Shown: positions 43,432 through 52,838, counted from the first letter of the stretch. The stretch is 64,000 nt of DNA from Bacilli bacterium (GCA_900772415.1 CAAHEC010000055.1:24534-88533); one strand, 5' to 3'. Program-made: numbers and translations. The notes: a model not told the origin generated them from the sequence alone.

Positions 43432-43974
43432 CTAAATCATTAGTATATATTCATAGTCATTTATATATTTATTAGTAGGCTTAAAATATTTTGGTTCTTT
43501 TTTTACAAATTTAAAACCAAGTTTTTCACAAACTCTTTTTGACTTATCATTTCCTTCATAAAAATGTATAATTATTTTTTTATAATTAAGCTTTTTTAAA
43601 TATTGTATAATTTCTCTTAAAGCTTCAGGAATGTATCCATTTCCCCAATAGTCTGGATGTGCGTTGTATGATATTTCTATTGAACTATCTTTATCATTTT
43701 CTCTGTCTGCAATTATATTTCCAATAGGTTCATTTGAGTTTTTTAAAAATATGTACCAGTCAAACATTCTTTCATTTTCGCATTCTTTATAGTATTCATC
43801 CTTGTTTTCACCGATAAAATCAATTCCTTCTTTTAATTTTACGAGATTATTTCTTCCATCTACTCCCGTACACTTAGTTAAATCGTATTCATAAATTTTT
43901 TTACAAGCTAATGAAGTTCCTTTATCTATTATTAACCTGTTAGTTTCTAATCTTTTTGTTTCGTATTTTCTCAT
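43432..43974 (-). CDS. GNAT family N-acetyltransferase (RimJ/RimL-like)
   Basis: 180 residues. ETKRLETNRLIID start, WYIFLKNSNEPIGNI, IEISYNAHPDYWGNGYIPEALREII acetyl-CoA site region (read as YWGNGYIPEALREI), and KRVCEKLGFKFVKKE. Substrate unknown: RimL-like proteins acetylate ribosomal protein N-termini or small amines. Minus strand, AGGAG upstream of its start. Confidence 0.85.
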   Translation of the reverse strand: MRKYETKRLETNRLIIDKGTSLACKKIYEYDLTKCTGVDGRNNLVKLKEGIDFIGENKDEYYKECENERMFDWYIFLKNSNEPIGNIIADRENDKDSSIEISYNAHPDYWGNGYIPEALREIIQYLKKLNYKKIIIHFYEGNDKSKRVCEKLGFKFVKKEPKYFKPTNKYINDYEYILMI

Positions 43975-44019
43975 CTTTTAATTCTCCTATAATTTTTTCT
44001 ACAAATATCACAGTTATGC

Positions 44020-44151
44020 TTAATAAGAGCTGTTTGCGTACTTTACAAATATATCAAAAAAGTTACCATCTTTATTATTCAAAGTAAAATCATATATTAT
44101 TATCATATCATATTTTTCTGTTTTACAATCAAAATAAAATGCGTATAGTGC
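44020..44151 (-). pseudogene. possible gene remnant, about 43 codons
   Basis: Read on the minus strand, an uninterrupted frame from a stop at 44152-44154 to TAA at 44020 gives a peptide with normal-looking composition (YFDCKTEKYDMIIIYDF, then NNKDGNFFDIFVKYAN). There is no start codon with a binding site at its head and the family is not recognised. It resembles the C-terminal end of a protein whose 5' part is gone. Chance cannot be excluded in AT-rich DNA. Confidence 0.25.
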
Positions 44152-44436
44152 TCAAATAAGAGTTACACGCCATATTTAACTTGTTTTAGCATTTTGTTTA
44201 TTGGAAATTATATTTAATTTTTTTATAATATTGTTAAGTGATATTAAAACCTGTAAAAAGGTAAGGAGATAATATATTAAAGAAATATTGTAAACTAGGA
44301 TTAATTACATAATATATGAATAAATTTGATATATCATTTATCGAACTTTCTAAACATAGATATTTCAAAACCATCATATAGTGAGGATTCTATGAATATA
44401 TATTTTTATAAAGGGGATCTTTAATTAGTGAGTCAA

Positions 44437-44461
44437 GGAAGAATATGATTTCTTCTTTTTT
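44437..44461 (+). terminator. orphan terminator hairpin
   Basis: 6-7 bp stem GAAGAA/TTCTTC, loop of six, then six T. No intact gene lies directly upstream on the + strand. Confidence 0.55.
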
Positions 44462-44471
44462 CTTACATATT

Positions 44472-44500
44472 TTGACACATTTTAAACAAACCTTTATAAT
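44472..44500 (+). promoter_or_regulatory. consensus sigma-A promoter of the two-component pair
   Basis: TTGACA, exactly 17 bp, TATAAT: the best consensus promoter seen in the window. Start of the regulator follows 28 bp downstream with GGAGG. Confidence 0.8.
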
Positions 44501-44527
44501 AATATATAAATATTAGGAGGTATTTAT

Positions 44528-45172
44528 ATGCTTAAAGTACTAATAGTAGAAGATGAAACGGGTATTAGAACTATAATTAAAAAGTATTTAAGTAAGTTTG
44601 ATATTACTTGTATTGAAGCAGAAAATGGTAAAAAAGGACTTGATATATTTACCAAAAATAAAGATGGTATAGACCTTATTTTAATGGATGTTATGATGCC
44701 AGAGATGGATGGGGTTTCTGCAACAAAAAAAATAAGAGAAATAAGTGATGTTCCAATTATTATGTTAACTGCTAAAGCGGAAGATGAAGATGAAATAGAA
44801 GGTTTAGAAGTTGGAGCAAATGATTATATTACAAAGCCATTTAATTTAGATGTTTTACTTCTTAGAATAAAAAAACTAATTAATTTAGATAGTAATAATG
44901 AGTTAGAATTAGTTAAAGAGCAGCGTGCAGTAAGAAAAAATGGAAGATTAATAGAACTTACTAAAAAAGAGTATTTGATACTAGAATATTTCTTTTCTAA
45001 TCCTAATATCATATTAACTCGTGACCAAATATTAAATAGGGTTTGGGGAATAGATTACTTTGGTGATGATCGTGTTGTTGATACTAATATAAAAAGAATA
45101 AGAAGGAAAATAGATGAAGATAAAAAATACATTAAAACAGCTAGTGGAACAGGTTACATCTTTGTCAAATAA
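44528..45172 (+). CDS. OmpR/PhoB-family response regulator
   Basis: 214 residues: receiver with acidic pair ED at 9-10, phosphoacceptor Asp54 (LMDVMMPEMDG), LTAK and KPF; winged-helix DNA-binding domain from about 120 with TKKEYLILEYF and DTNIKRIRRKI, ending ASGTGYIF. Regulates transcription with the overlapping kinase gene. The signal and targets are unknown; the pair is not specifically WalRK-like. Confidence 0.92.
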   Translation: MLKVLIVEDETGIRTIIKKYLSKFDITCIEAENGKKGLDIFTKNKDGIDLILMDVMMPEMDGVSATKKIREISDVPIIMLTAKAEDEDEIEGLEVGANDYITKPFNLDVLLLRIKKLINLDSNNELELVKEQRAVRKNGRLIELTKKEYLILEYFFSNPNIILTRDQILNRVWGIDYFGDDRVVDTNIKRIRRKIDEDKKYIKTASGTGYIFVK

Positions 45173-46583
45173 AAAAAGAGTATCAATAAAATATAAGATC
45201 TTTATAGGAGCAGTTTTATTCATAATTTTAAATATAATCATTAATTTATTAATAGTTAAAGTATCTATTAATGATATATATTTAGCATTAGAAAAGAAAG
45301 AGTTAAAAAGCGTATATTATAATATTTTAAAAACTAAAAATGATGATCGTATTACTGATGTTATTTATGATGCTAATAATAATGGCATTAAAGTTAAGAT
45401 AATGGATTCTAATTTTAACATATTATATACTATATTTTCAGATAGAATAAATGATCGTTTTACTGATCTTGACCTTGTTTTATTAAATTCTTTAAGGGAT
45501 TCTAAAAGTAAGATAATAGTTCTTAATAACTACAAGAAAAATGGTTATGATTTGCATCTTGTTGGCAAAACAAATAATGGTTATGCAATTATATCTACAT
45601 CTATTGAATCAATAAAAAAAGATGCTAAAACAACTATGATAGTAATATTTTTAACGTCTTTGATATCTCTTTTAATTCTTTTAGCATTTTCATACTTTAT
45701 ATCTAAGTTATTTAGTAAAAAGATAAATGAAATAAAAGAAGTAACTGATGATATTACAAATCTTAAGTTTAACAAAAAAATAAACGTTACTACAAACGAT
45801 GAATTAGGGGATTTATTTAACAATGTAAACATAATGAGTAAAAGGCTAGAAGATAATATAAAAGAGCTTAATAAGGCTAATATTAAGCTTAAAGAGGATT
45901 TAATAGAAAAAGAAAAACAAGAAAATGCTAGAAAGAAGTTAATCGCTAATATTTCTCATGAATTTAAAACTCCTCTTACGATAATATCTGGGTATAGTCA
46001 GCTTATGTTATCTGAGACTAAAGATGAAGAAAATAAAAAAAATTTAAATGTTATGATTAGTGAGGCTGAACGTCTTAGTAATTTAGTTCATGAATTTTTA
46101 GAACTTTCAAAACTAGAAAGTGGAAACATAAAATTAAATAAAGAAAAGGTAGATATAAATACTTTAATAAAAGAGGAAATAGATAAGTTAGATGTTGATA
46201 TTAAAAATAAAGGAGCAAACGTCACTTTAAAGCTTTGCAAAAAAGCAGAATTATTCGTAGATAAAAAGGAGTTTACAAAGGTAGTAGAAAACCTACTTAC
46301 TAATGCAATTAAGTTTACTAAGGGTGATAAAAGAATAGTTGTTAAAACGTATGTAAAAGATGAATACTTTTATTATGAAGTATATAATAGTGGAGATAAC
46401 ATAAAAGAAAGTGATTTAAAAAATATATTTAATTCATATTACAAAGATAAAAGTACCAGAAATAAAAATGGAACTGGTCTTGGTCTTACGATAGTAAAGG
46501 TAGTAGTTGATATGCATAATGGAGAATGTTTTGTTAAAAATACAAGTGATGGCGTTAAGTTTACGATTAAAATAAAAAAATAG
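45114..46583 (+). CDS. sensor histidine kinase (EnvZ/PhoR-like)
   Basis: 489 residues from the ATG at 45114, seven bases after AGAAGG. This start lies 59 nt inside the regulator gene in another frame; a TTG at 45162 is the main alternative but has no good site. Two membrane segments (about 28-50 and 170-195) bracket an extracellular domain; HAMP follows, then HisKA with His282 (NISHEFKTPL) and HATPase_c with LLTNAIKFT and NGTGLGLTIV, all intact. Ends in a terminator shared with RNase J. Confidence 0.9.
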   Translation: MKIKNTLKQLVEQVTSLSNKKRVSIKYKIFIGAVLFIILNIIINLLIVKVSINDIYLALEKKELKSVYYNILKTKNDDRITDVIYDANNNGIKVKIMDSNFNILYTIFSDRINDRFTDLDLVLLNSLRDSKSKIIVLNNYKKNGYDLHLVGKTNNGYAIISTSIESIKKDAKTTMIVIFLTSLISLLILLAFSYFISKLFSKKINEIKEVTDDITNLKFNKKINVTTNDELGDLFNNVNIMSKRLEDNIKELNKANIKLKEDLIEKEKQENARKKLIANISHEFKTPLTIISGYSQLMLSETKDEENKKNLNVMISEAERLSNLVHEFLELSKLESGNIKLNKEKVDINTLIKEEIDKLDVDIKNKGANVTLKLCKKAELFVDKKEFTKVVENLLTNAIKFTKGDKRIVVKTYVKDEYFYYEVYNSGDNIKESDLKNIFNSYYKDKSTRNKNGTGLGLTIVKVVVDMHNGECFVKNTSDGVKFTIKIKK

Positions 46584-46606
46584 GAAAATGATTTTCCTAT
46601 TTTTTA
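46574..46606. terminator. bidirectional terminator between the kinase and RNase J genes
   Basis: 10-bp stem AATAGGAAAA/TTTTCCTATT with loop TGA, and A and T runs on either side, between two convergent genes. Confidence 0.88.
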
Positions 46607-48276
46607 ACGTCTAATAAAACTGGCATAATAATTGGTCTTCTACCTGTTTTTTCATATACGAAAGATAATAAATCAGTAATTATTTGACTTTTTAATTCAC
46701 CATAATTAATATTTTTCTTTGTTAATTCTTTATTTACTGTATTATAAACAATTTGTTCTATTTCATTTAATAATTTCTCATTTTCATTAACAAGTATAAA
46801 ACCTCTTGTTGTAATATTTATTTTGCCAAGTAATTTTTTTTCTTCCATGTTAATATTGCATATTGCAACTAAAATACCATCATTAGCCATTATTTTTCTA
46901 TCACGAATAACAATATTTCCAATATCACCTATACGGTTTCCATCAACATATACATCATCTGCTCCTATATTGCCAATTTTTCTTATACCTTCCTTATTCA
47001 TTGCTAGGGCATCTCCATTAGAAAGTAAAAACGTTTTTTCTTTTGGAATATCACAATCCATCGCTAAGTCTTGATGAGCTTTAAGCATTCTATATTCACC
47101 ATGTATTGGCATGAAATATTCTGGATCAATTAATCTAATCATTAATTTTAATTCTTCCTTATTTCCATGCCCAGATGTATGAATTTCATTTTCGGCATTA
47201 TTAACAAAGACTTTAACACCTTGTAAATATAACTGGTTAATTGTTTTAGCAACTGATGCATTATTACCAGGAATTGGATTAGATGAGAAGATAACCGTAT
47301 CCGTAGGTCTTAATTTAATTTGTTTATGAGTACCATTTGCTATTCTAGATAAAGCAGCAAGTGGTTCTCCTTGTGACCCAGTACATAAAAGGCATACTTC
47401 TTCAGGTGGAAGAGTGTTTGCAACATCTGGTGAAACAAATATTTTATCATCCTTGATGTATCCACCTTCTATTGATATTTCAATATTGTTTTCCATGCTT
47501 CTTCCAAATAAAGCAATCTTACGATTGTTCTTTTTACAAGTTTCAACGATGTGTTTTAATCTATATATGTTAGATGCAAATGTAGCAAGTATTATTCTTC
47601 CTTTTTTCTTCTCAAATATTTCTTGTAATTCCTCTTCAACTTTAGATTCACTAACAGAAAAACCTGGTGACAAAGCGTTAGTTGATTCACTCATTAACAG
47701 TCTAACTCCATCTTTTCCAGTATCAGACATTTTATGAATATCACTCATTGGTCCGATTGGTGTTAAATCAAACTTAAAATCCCCTGTTTCAACAATTTTA
47801 CCGTTAGGCGTGTTAACTATTATACCGTGAGAATCTGGAATAGAGTGAGTTGTTGCAAAAAATTCAACTTGTAAATGTTTAAAATTAACTTTAGTATTTT
47901 CATTATAAACCTTTAAGTTATCATAACTTATATTTTTGTCTAGTAATTTTCTTTTAATTAATCCGCAAGCTTGATTAGGTGCATATATAACTGGAATGTT
48001 AACAGTTTGAAGTAGATATGAAATACATCCTATATGATCTTCATGCCCATGCGTTATAAAAAGTGCCTTAATCTTATCTTCGTTTTTCTTAAGAAAAGTA
48101 AAATCTGGTATAACATAATCTATTCCCATTAATTCATCTTTAGGAAACATTACACCCGCGTCAATAATAATTAGTTCATCATCGTGCATAATAACGTACA
48201 TGTTTTTTCCAACTTCTCCAAGTCCGCCTAGCGCAACTATAAGTGTTTCTGCACGATTAATATCAAAACTTTTCAT
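46597..48276 (-). CDS. rnjA: ribonuclease J
   Basis: 559 residues. Metallo-beta-lactamase/beta-CASP fold: ALGGLGEVGKNMYVI, FITHGHEDHIG (metal site), ATTHSIPDSHGI, ETGDFKFD, LLMSESTNA, LCTGSQGEPLAALSRIA and HTSGHGNKEEL, IHGEYRML. 5'-3' exo/endoribonuclease of RNA maturation and decay. The distance from AAGGAG to the ATG is rather long (about 14 nt). Confidence 0.95.
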   Translation of the reverse strand: MKSFDINRAETLIVALGGLGEVGKNMYVIMHDDELIIIDAGVMFPKDELMGIDYVIPDFTFLKKNEDKIKALFITHGHEDHIGCISYLLQTVNIPVIYAPNQACGLIKRKLLDKNISYDNLKVYNENTKVNFKHLQVEFFATTHSIPDSHGIIVNTPNGKIVETGDFKFDLTPIGPMSDIHKMSDTGKDGVRLLMSESTNALSPGFSVSESKVEEELQEIFEKKKGRIILATFASNIYRLKHIVETCKKNNRKIALFGRSMENNIEISIEGGYIKDDKIFVSPDVANTLPPEEVCLLCTGSQGEPLAALSRIANGTHKQIKLRPTDTVIFSSNPIPGNNASVAKTINQLYLQGVKVFVNNAENEIHTSGHGNKEELKLMIRLIDPEYFMPIHGEYRMLKAHQDLAMDCDIPKEKTFLLSNGDALAMNKEGIRKIGNIGADDVYVDGNRIGDIGNIVIRDRKIMANDGILVAICNINMEEKKLLGKINITTRGFILVNENEKLLNEIEQIVYNTVNKELTKKNINYGELKSQIITDLLSFVYEKTGRRPIIMPVLLDVKK

Positions 48277-48394
48277 TTTTATTTATAACTCCTTTCTATT
48301 TAGTTAATAATTATAAAAGAATTAACGAATAAAATTATACTATTTTTTTGAAATTTTGTCCATTGTTTGATATAATGTTATGGGTGATTAATTT

Positions 48395-49366
48395 ATGGTA
48401 AATATTATTAAGCTAAAATCTGTTAATGATGCTTTAACTTATTTAAGTAAAGAAGATGCTATAGCAAAAGCTATTTTAACTTATTATGAAGAAGAAAAAA
48501 AAGTAGCAAAAAAGGTAGAAGGTATAACTTTAAGTAATAAAGAAGATGTAATTTCATCTGCTAAAAATTTAAATAACTCAAAAAAATATCTAATTAACTG
48601 GATAAAAAGTGAATTAGGTGATAAAGAAGTAGATGATAAATCTAATTTAGTACAATATGTAAGTTTATATATAATAAATAATTTTAATAAGTTAGCATAT
48701 GATAGAAATTCGCTTAACTATTATAATAAAATTATGGATATTAGAAAAAATCTTAAAAATAACTTTTCACTTAAAATGCAACTAGCAATTATGATAAGAT
48801 CTAAAATGATAATTGACAAATTATATAAAGAAGAAAAGTATGAAACAATAAATAACTTTATAGAGTATTTAAAATGTAGTAAGGAAATTGATGATGAATT
48901 ACTTTACGTTATTTATTATGGACTATATGATGGAAAAGTACAAACTAATTTAATGTATGATTTAGATGAAAAAGAAGATAATGATAAAGTTTTTCTATCA
49001 TTGTTAGAAAGTGATGATTATCTTCCATACAGTATTATAACTAGTTTATGTAATGACGCGGAATTTAAAAAATATAATAAATCTATTGTTATTACTATCA
49101 TTAGTATGTATTTTAAACCTAAAATGGTAGGTGGAAAAGAAAACTTAAAAAGCATCGACATAATTCAAAAGTTATTTAAAAATGACGTTAAGAACCTTAA
49201 TTCAGAGGCTTGTTTCTTAAATTTAAAACCATTATTTGACGAGTTGATGAAAAATTTATATTCAAATGATTCCGATTATGAGTTATTTAAATTATTTGAT
49301 GACGTAAGAGATGGAAAAGTAATATTAGAAGAAAAGAAAGAAGATAAAAAACATGGGTCTATTTAG
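48395..49366 (+). CDS. uncharacterised helical protein in front of ftsY
   Basis: 323 residues, nearly all helical, Lys/Asn/Asp-rich, with no signal peptide, membrane segment or recognised motif. It starts after GGGTGA. Its last 14 nt overlap the ftsY start, so it is co-expressed with the SRP genes. The helical-repeat look suggests a scaffold or adaptor. I do not know a homologue. Confidence 0.7.
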   Translation: MVNIIKLKSVNDALTYLSKEDAIAKAILTYYEEEKKVAKKVEGITLSNKEDVISSAKNLNNSKKYLINWIKSELGDKEVDDKSNLVQYVSLYIINNFNKLAYDRNSLNYYNKIMDIRKNLKNNFSLKMQLAIMIRSKMIIDKLYKEEKYETINNFIEYLKCSKEIDDELLYVIYYGLYDGKVQTNLMYDLDEKEDNDKVFLSLLESDDYLPYSIITSLCNDAEFKKYNKSIVITIISMYFKPKMVGGKENLKSIDIIQKLFKNDVKNLNSEACFLNLKPLFDELMKNLYSNDSDYELFKLFDDVRDGKVILEEKKEDKKHGSI

Positions 49367-50333
49367 TAAGATTAAAGATACTTTTAAAAAAGATGATAAA
49401 AGTTACAAAACATATGAAAAGGGTCTTTCAAAAACAAGAAAAAACTTTGTAAACAAATTAGCTAATTTATCTAAAGAATATAACAGTATAAATGAAAATT
49501 ATTTTGAAGAATTAGAAGAACTTTTAATAAATGCCGATATTGGTATTAATACAGTCATGAGTTTTATGGATAAATTACAAAAAAGAGTTGTTAAAGAAAA
49601 AATAACTGATCCTTCTTTACTTACAGAAATAATAATAGATGAGCTTTTTATTATATATGTTGATGGAGATATATTATCAAATAAAATTAATTATAATAAA
49701 GAAGGTCCAACAGTTATTTTGTTTGTTGGTGTAAATGGTGTTGGAAAAACAACTACGATAGCTAAAATTGCTTCTAAGTTTAAAAAGGAAGGAAAAAAAG
49801 TTCTTTTAGTTGCAGCAGATACTTTTCGTGCTGGAGCTAAAGAACAGCTTATTACATGGGGTGAAAAAGTAGGCGCTAAAGTTATATCTTCTTCAGATAC
49901 AAAAGATCCTGCAAGTGTTGTTTATAAAGGACTTAGTTTTGCAAAGGAAGAAAAATATGACATCGTTTTAATAGATACGGCAGGTAGACTTCAAAACAAA
50001 GTAAACCTAATGAAAGAATTAGAAAAAATTAACAATGTAGGAAGTAAGTTAATACCTAATTGTCCTCATGAAACATTTTTAGTTATTGATGCAACAACCG
50101 GACAGAATGGAATAAACCAAGCTAAAGCATTTAAAGAAATAACTAATTTAACTGGAATTGTATTAACTAAGTTAGATGGCACTGCAAAGGGCGGAATTGT
50201 TCTTGCTATTAAAGATGAAGTAGGCATCCCAGTTAAGTATATTGGTCTTGGTGAAGGTAAAGATGATTTAGAAACATTTGATATAGAAAAATATATATAT
50301 GGCTTATTTAAGGATATGATAAATAATGAATAA
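49353..50333 (+). CDS. ftsY: signal recognition particle receptor FtsY
   Basis: 326 residues: short charged N-terminus, helical N domain, G domain with GVNGVGKTTTIAKIA, AADTFRAGAKEQL, LIDTAGRLQNK, TKLDGTAKGG, KYIGLGEGKDDLETFD. SRP GTPase at the membrane. Overlaps both neighbours. Confidence 0.97.
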   Translation: MGLFSKIKDTFKKDDKSYKTYEKGLSKTRKNFVNKLANLSKEYNSINENYFEELEELLINADIGINTVMSFMDKLQKRVVKEKITDPSLLTEIIIDELFIIYVDGDILSNKINYNKEGPTVILFVGVNGVGKTTTIAKIASKFKKEGKKVLLVAADTFRAGAKEQLITWGEKVGAKVISSSDTKDPASVVYKGLSFAKEEKYDIVLIDTAGRLQNKVNLMKELEKINNVGSKLIPNCPHETFLVIDATTGQNGINQAKAFKEITNLTGIVLTKLDGTAKGGIVLAIKDEVGIPVKYIGLGEGKDDLETFDIEKYIYGLFKDMINNE

Positions 50334-50622
50334 AAGAGATTATATAATTATTTTGTTTGATTATTATGAGTGTTTATTAAATGAAGATAATAAAGCATAT
50401 TTTAAAGATTATTATTTTGAAAATTTATCTTTAGGCGAGATAGCTGAAAATAAAAATGTTAGTCGTAATGCCGTGCATAAACATATAAAAAGTGTTGAAG
50501 GAAAACTCTTGTTTTATGAAGAAAAATTGAAATTATATGAAAAAGATAAAGAATTAAGAAAAGTATTAGATAAAATAAAAGATCAAAATTTAAAAAAAGA
50601 AATAGAAAAAATATATAGTTAG
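50326..50622 (+). CDS. ylxM: YlxM, SRP-associated helix-turn-helix protein
   Basis: 98 residues with a sigma-70 region 4-like helix-turn-helix (LSLGEIAENKNVSRNAVHKHIKS, best core GEIAENKNVSRNAVH). Sits between ftsY and ffh as in many Bacillota; reported to modulate SRP GTPase activity. Overlaps ftsY by 8 nt. Confidence 0.88.
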   Translation: MNKRDYIIILFDYYECLLNEDNKAYFKDYYFENLSLGEIAENKNVSRNAVHKHIKSVEGKLLFYEEKLKLYEKDKELRKVLDKIKDQNLKKEIEKIYS

Positions 50623-50632
50623 GGGGGGTAAA

Positions 50633-51940
50633 ATGTTTGAAAGTTTAACTGAAAAATTAGAAAAAGCGGTAAGTAAATTAAAAAATAACGGAACTATTAC
50701 CGAAGATAATATAAGTGAAGCTATGAGAGACGTTAGATTAGCTCTTCTTGATGCCGATGTCAATTATAAAGTTGTAAAAGAATTTACTAATAAAGTAAAA
50801 GAAAAAGCACTTGGAGAAGAAGTTAAAAAATCGCTAAAACCTGGAGATGTATTTTTAAAAATATTAAAAGACGAATTATTAGAACTACTAGGTGATGCAA
50901 ACTCTAGTATTGATTTATCTTCTAATCCTAGCATAATAATGTTAGTAGGTCTTCAAGGTAGTGGTAAAACTACAACCATTGGTAAATTAGGCAATTTACT
51001 TAGAAAGAAAAACGGTAAAAAACCTTTATTTGTTGCAGCTGATGTATATCGTCCAGCAGCAATAGAACAGTTAAAGCAATTAGGTCGAGAACTTAATATA
51101 GAAGTATATGAAGAGGGCCAAAAAGATGCAGTTAAAATCGTAGAAAACGGCGTTAATTACGCTAAGGAAAAAGGATATGATTTAGTCTTAATTGATACGG
51201 CAGGACGTCTTCACGTAGATGAAAAGTTAATGGATGAACTTAAAAATATAAATGAAAAAGTAAGTCCAAGTGAGATAATTTTAGTAATAGATGCAATGAT
51301 TGGGCAAGATGCTATAAACGTTATAAATGGTTTTAATGATAAGCTTCCTCTTACTGGAACGATATTAACAAAGATGGACGGCGATACCAAAGGTGGTGTT
51401 GCTCTTTCTGCAAGACATTTAACTGGTGTTCCAATTAAGTTTATTGGTACATCTGAAAAGTTAGATGGTTTAACTGAATTTGATCCAGAAAGAATGGTAT
51501 CTAGAATATTAGGTAATGGTGACATTATGTCAATCATTGAAAAAGCTGAAAGCGTAATTGATGAAAAAGAAGCTTTAACAACTGCTAAGAAAATGCAGGC
51601 AGGTAAAATGGACTTAGAAGATTTTTTATCTCAATTAAGGCAAATAAAAAAACTAGGTCCACTCGAAAATTTGCTTAAATTACTTCCAGGTGCTAGAAAA
51701 ATTGGACTTAATAACATTAATATAGATCAAAAACAATTTGCAAGGCTAGAAGCTATTATATCTTCTATGACTATAAAAGAAAGGAAAAATCCAGATATAA
51801 TAAAGTCATCTAGAAAACAAAGAATAGCAAATGGTAGTGGTACTAGCGTGCAAGAGGTTAACAAACTTTTAAATCAATTTGAACAAATGAAAAAAATGAT
51901 GAAGATGATGAAAAATGGTAATTTTAAAATGCCTTTTTAA
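50633..51940 (+). CDS. ffh: signal recognition particle protein Ffh
   Basis: 435 residues: N domain, G domain (GLQGSGKTTTIGKLG, AADVYRPAAIEQL, LIDTAGRLHVDE, TKMDGDTKGG), and a Met-rich M domain from about 300 ending MKKMMKMMKNG. Targets nascent membrane proteins with 4.5S/scRNA. Its ribosome binding site is a run of seven G directly after the ylxM stop. Confidence 0.97.
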   Translation: MFESLTEKLEKAVSKLKNNGTITEDNISEAMRDVRLALLDADVNYKVVKEFTNKVKEKALGEEVKKSLKPGDVFLKILKDELLELLGDANSSIDLSSNPSIIMLVGLQGSGKTTTIGKLGNLLRKKNGKKPLFVAADVYRPAAIEQLKQLGRELNIEVYEEGQKDAVKIVENGVNYAKEKGYDLVLIDTAGRLHVDEKLMDELKNINEKVSPSEIILVIDAMIGQDAINVINGFNDKLPLTGTILTKMDGDTKGGVALSARHLTGVPIKFIGTSEKLDGLTEFDPERMVSRILGNGDIMSIIEKAESVIDEKEALTTAKKMQAGKMDLEDFLSQLRQIKKLGPLENLLKLLPGARKIGLNNINIDQKQFARLEAIISSMTIKERKNPDIIKSSRKQRIANGSGTSVQEVNKLLNQFEQMKKMMKMMKNGNFKMPF

Positions 51941-51989
51941 TAAATAATTACATAAATTGGCTATAACCTATTCAAACATTTAAAATTCT

Positions 51990-51998
51990 CATACTATA
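51990..51998 (+). promoter_or_regulatory. sigma-E/K-like -10 element upstream of cotD-like gene
   Basis: CATACTATA fits the mother-cell sporulation -10 pattern (CATAnnnTA). No convincing -35 element is found at the expected spacing, so the site is tentative. Confidence 0.4.
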
Positions 51999-52020
51999 AA
52001 GTAGGTAAGGGGGATTTTAA

Positions 52021-52296
52021 ATGTTTTTTAATAATAAGTGCTGCTGCAACAAGGAAAGCATGGAGCAAGAAGCATACGCTATGAGAGATAATTGTGGTTG
52101 CGGTCCTATAATTGAACCAGTTACTGAAAGATGTATAGAAAGAAATATATGTCATAAAGTAGAACATGTTTGTCCAATTCATACAAGAATAGTAAATAAT
52201 CACATTATTGAACATACATATAGACCAGAATATACTTGTTCAGAAGAAAATACAGTAACAAATATTGATCCAGGTTGTAGTGGACATAATTTCTAA
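52021..52296 (+). CDS. CotD-like spore coat protein
   Basis: 91 residues, Cys/His-rich (11 Cys): CCCNKE near the start, CGCGPIIEPVTERCIERNICH and HVCPIHTRIVNNHIIEH region, ending DPGCSGHNF. The central HxxPIHT-type pattern resembles CotD. Low-complexity Cys/His proteins cross-link in the coat. Stands alone between intergenic DNA and a terminator. Confidence 0.7.
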   Translation: MFFNNKCCCNKESMEQEAYAMRDNCGCGPIIEPVTERCIERNICHKVEHVCPIHTRIVNNHIIEHTYRPEYTCSEENTVTNIDPGCSGHNF

Positions 52297-52326
52297 AAGA
52301 AGGTATTTTAATATCTTCTTTTTTTT
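52297..52326 (+). terminator. terminator of the cotD-like gene
   Basis: 9-10 bp stem AGAAGGTAT/ATATCTTCT with one G-T pair, then a long T-run. Confidence 0.82.
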
Positions 52327-52355
52327 GATATAATTAGTATAGTATGGAGGTAATT

Positions 52356-52838
52356 ATGGAATATGATTCAATAAGAAAACTTATAGATGAAAGAATAGAG
52401 GCGTTATTTCCAAATGAAAAAGACGATTATAATGATGATTTAACATATAAAGATATATTTTTCCCTAAACTAGAAGTTTTATTAGGAACTTTAGGCTGTA
52501 TAAAAATACACGAAGGACAAGATCCATTAATTGTTTTTAACGAAGCAGGGTTATCAAAATCAGATTATGAAGCTCTTTCTTTTCTAATTGAAGAAGGTAT
52601 GAAAATAAACAAACAAGATAATTCTCTTGAAATTCTTAAAGAACTTAATTCAAGGAGTAACTTGTTAATGAGAAGTTATGTAAATAAAGTAAGAAATAAT
52701 ATCATTAAAAATTCATCTAATTTGGAAGATGTAGAAAAGTTTGATAAAAAGGTGAAAGAGTTTTTTAATGATAATGAAAATATTTTTACTCCTTGTTATG
52801 TTTATGAAAAAGAATGTATCAAGAATAATGTAAAATAA
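52356..52838 (+). CDS. uncharacterised cytoplasmic protein
   Basis: 160 residues from the ATG at 52356, after GGAGG (an ATG at 52344 precedes that site). Acidic helical protein without membrane segments; Asp/Lys-rich. No family recognised. It precedes rpoZ by 65 nt. Confidence 0.6.
   Translation: MEYDSIRKLIDERIEALFPNEKDDYNDDLTYKDIFFPKLEVLLGTLGCIKIHEGQDPLIVFNEAGLSKSDYEALSFLIEEGMKINKQDNSLEILKELNSRSNLLMRSYVNKVRNNIIKNSSNLEDVEKFDKKVKEFFNDNENIFTPCYVYEKECIKNNVK

Larger units (their letters stand above)
43975..44471. other. gene-poor stretch with possible decayed sequence
   Basis: About 500 bp without a credible gene. It holds three things: a minus-strand frame at 44020-44151 that reads like protein but has no start (listed separately); a GGTAAGGAGATAATAT at about 44260-44275 that looks like a ribosome binding site with no start codon and only stops after it; and a hairpin with T-run at 44437-44461. 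The pattern suggests remains of one or more lost genes. Confidence 0.4.

Noticed and set aside
47414..47737. 107-codon + strand open frame
   Set aside because: Antisense to conserved RNase J motifs; no ribosome binding site.
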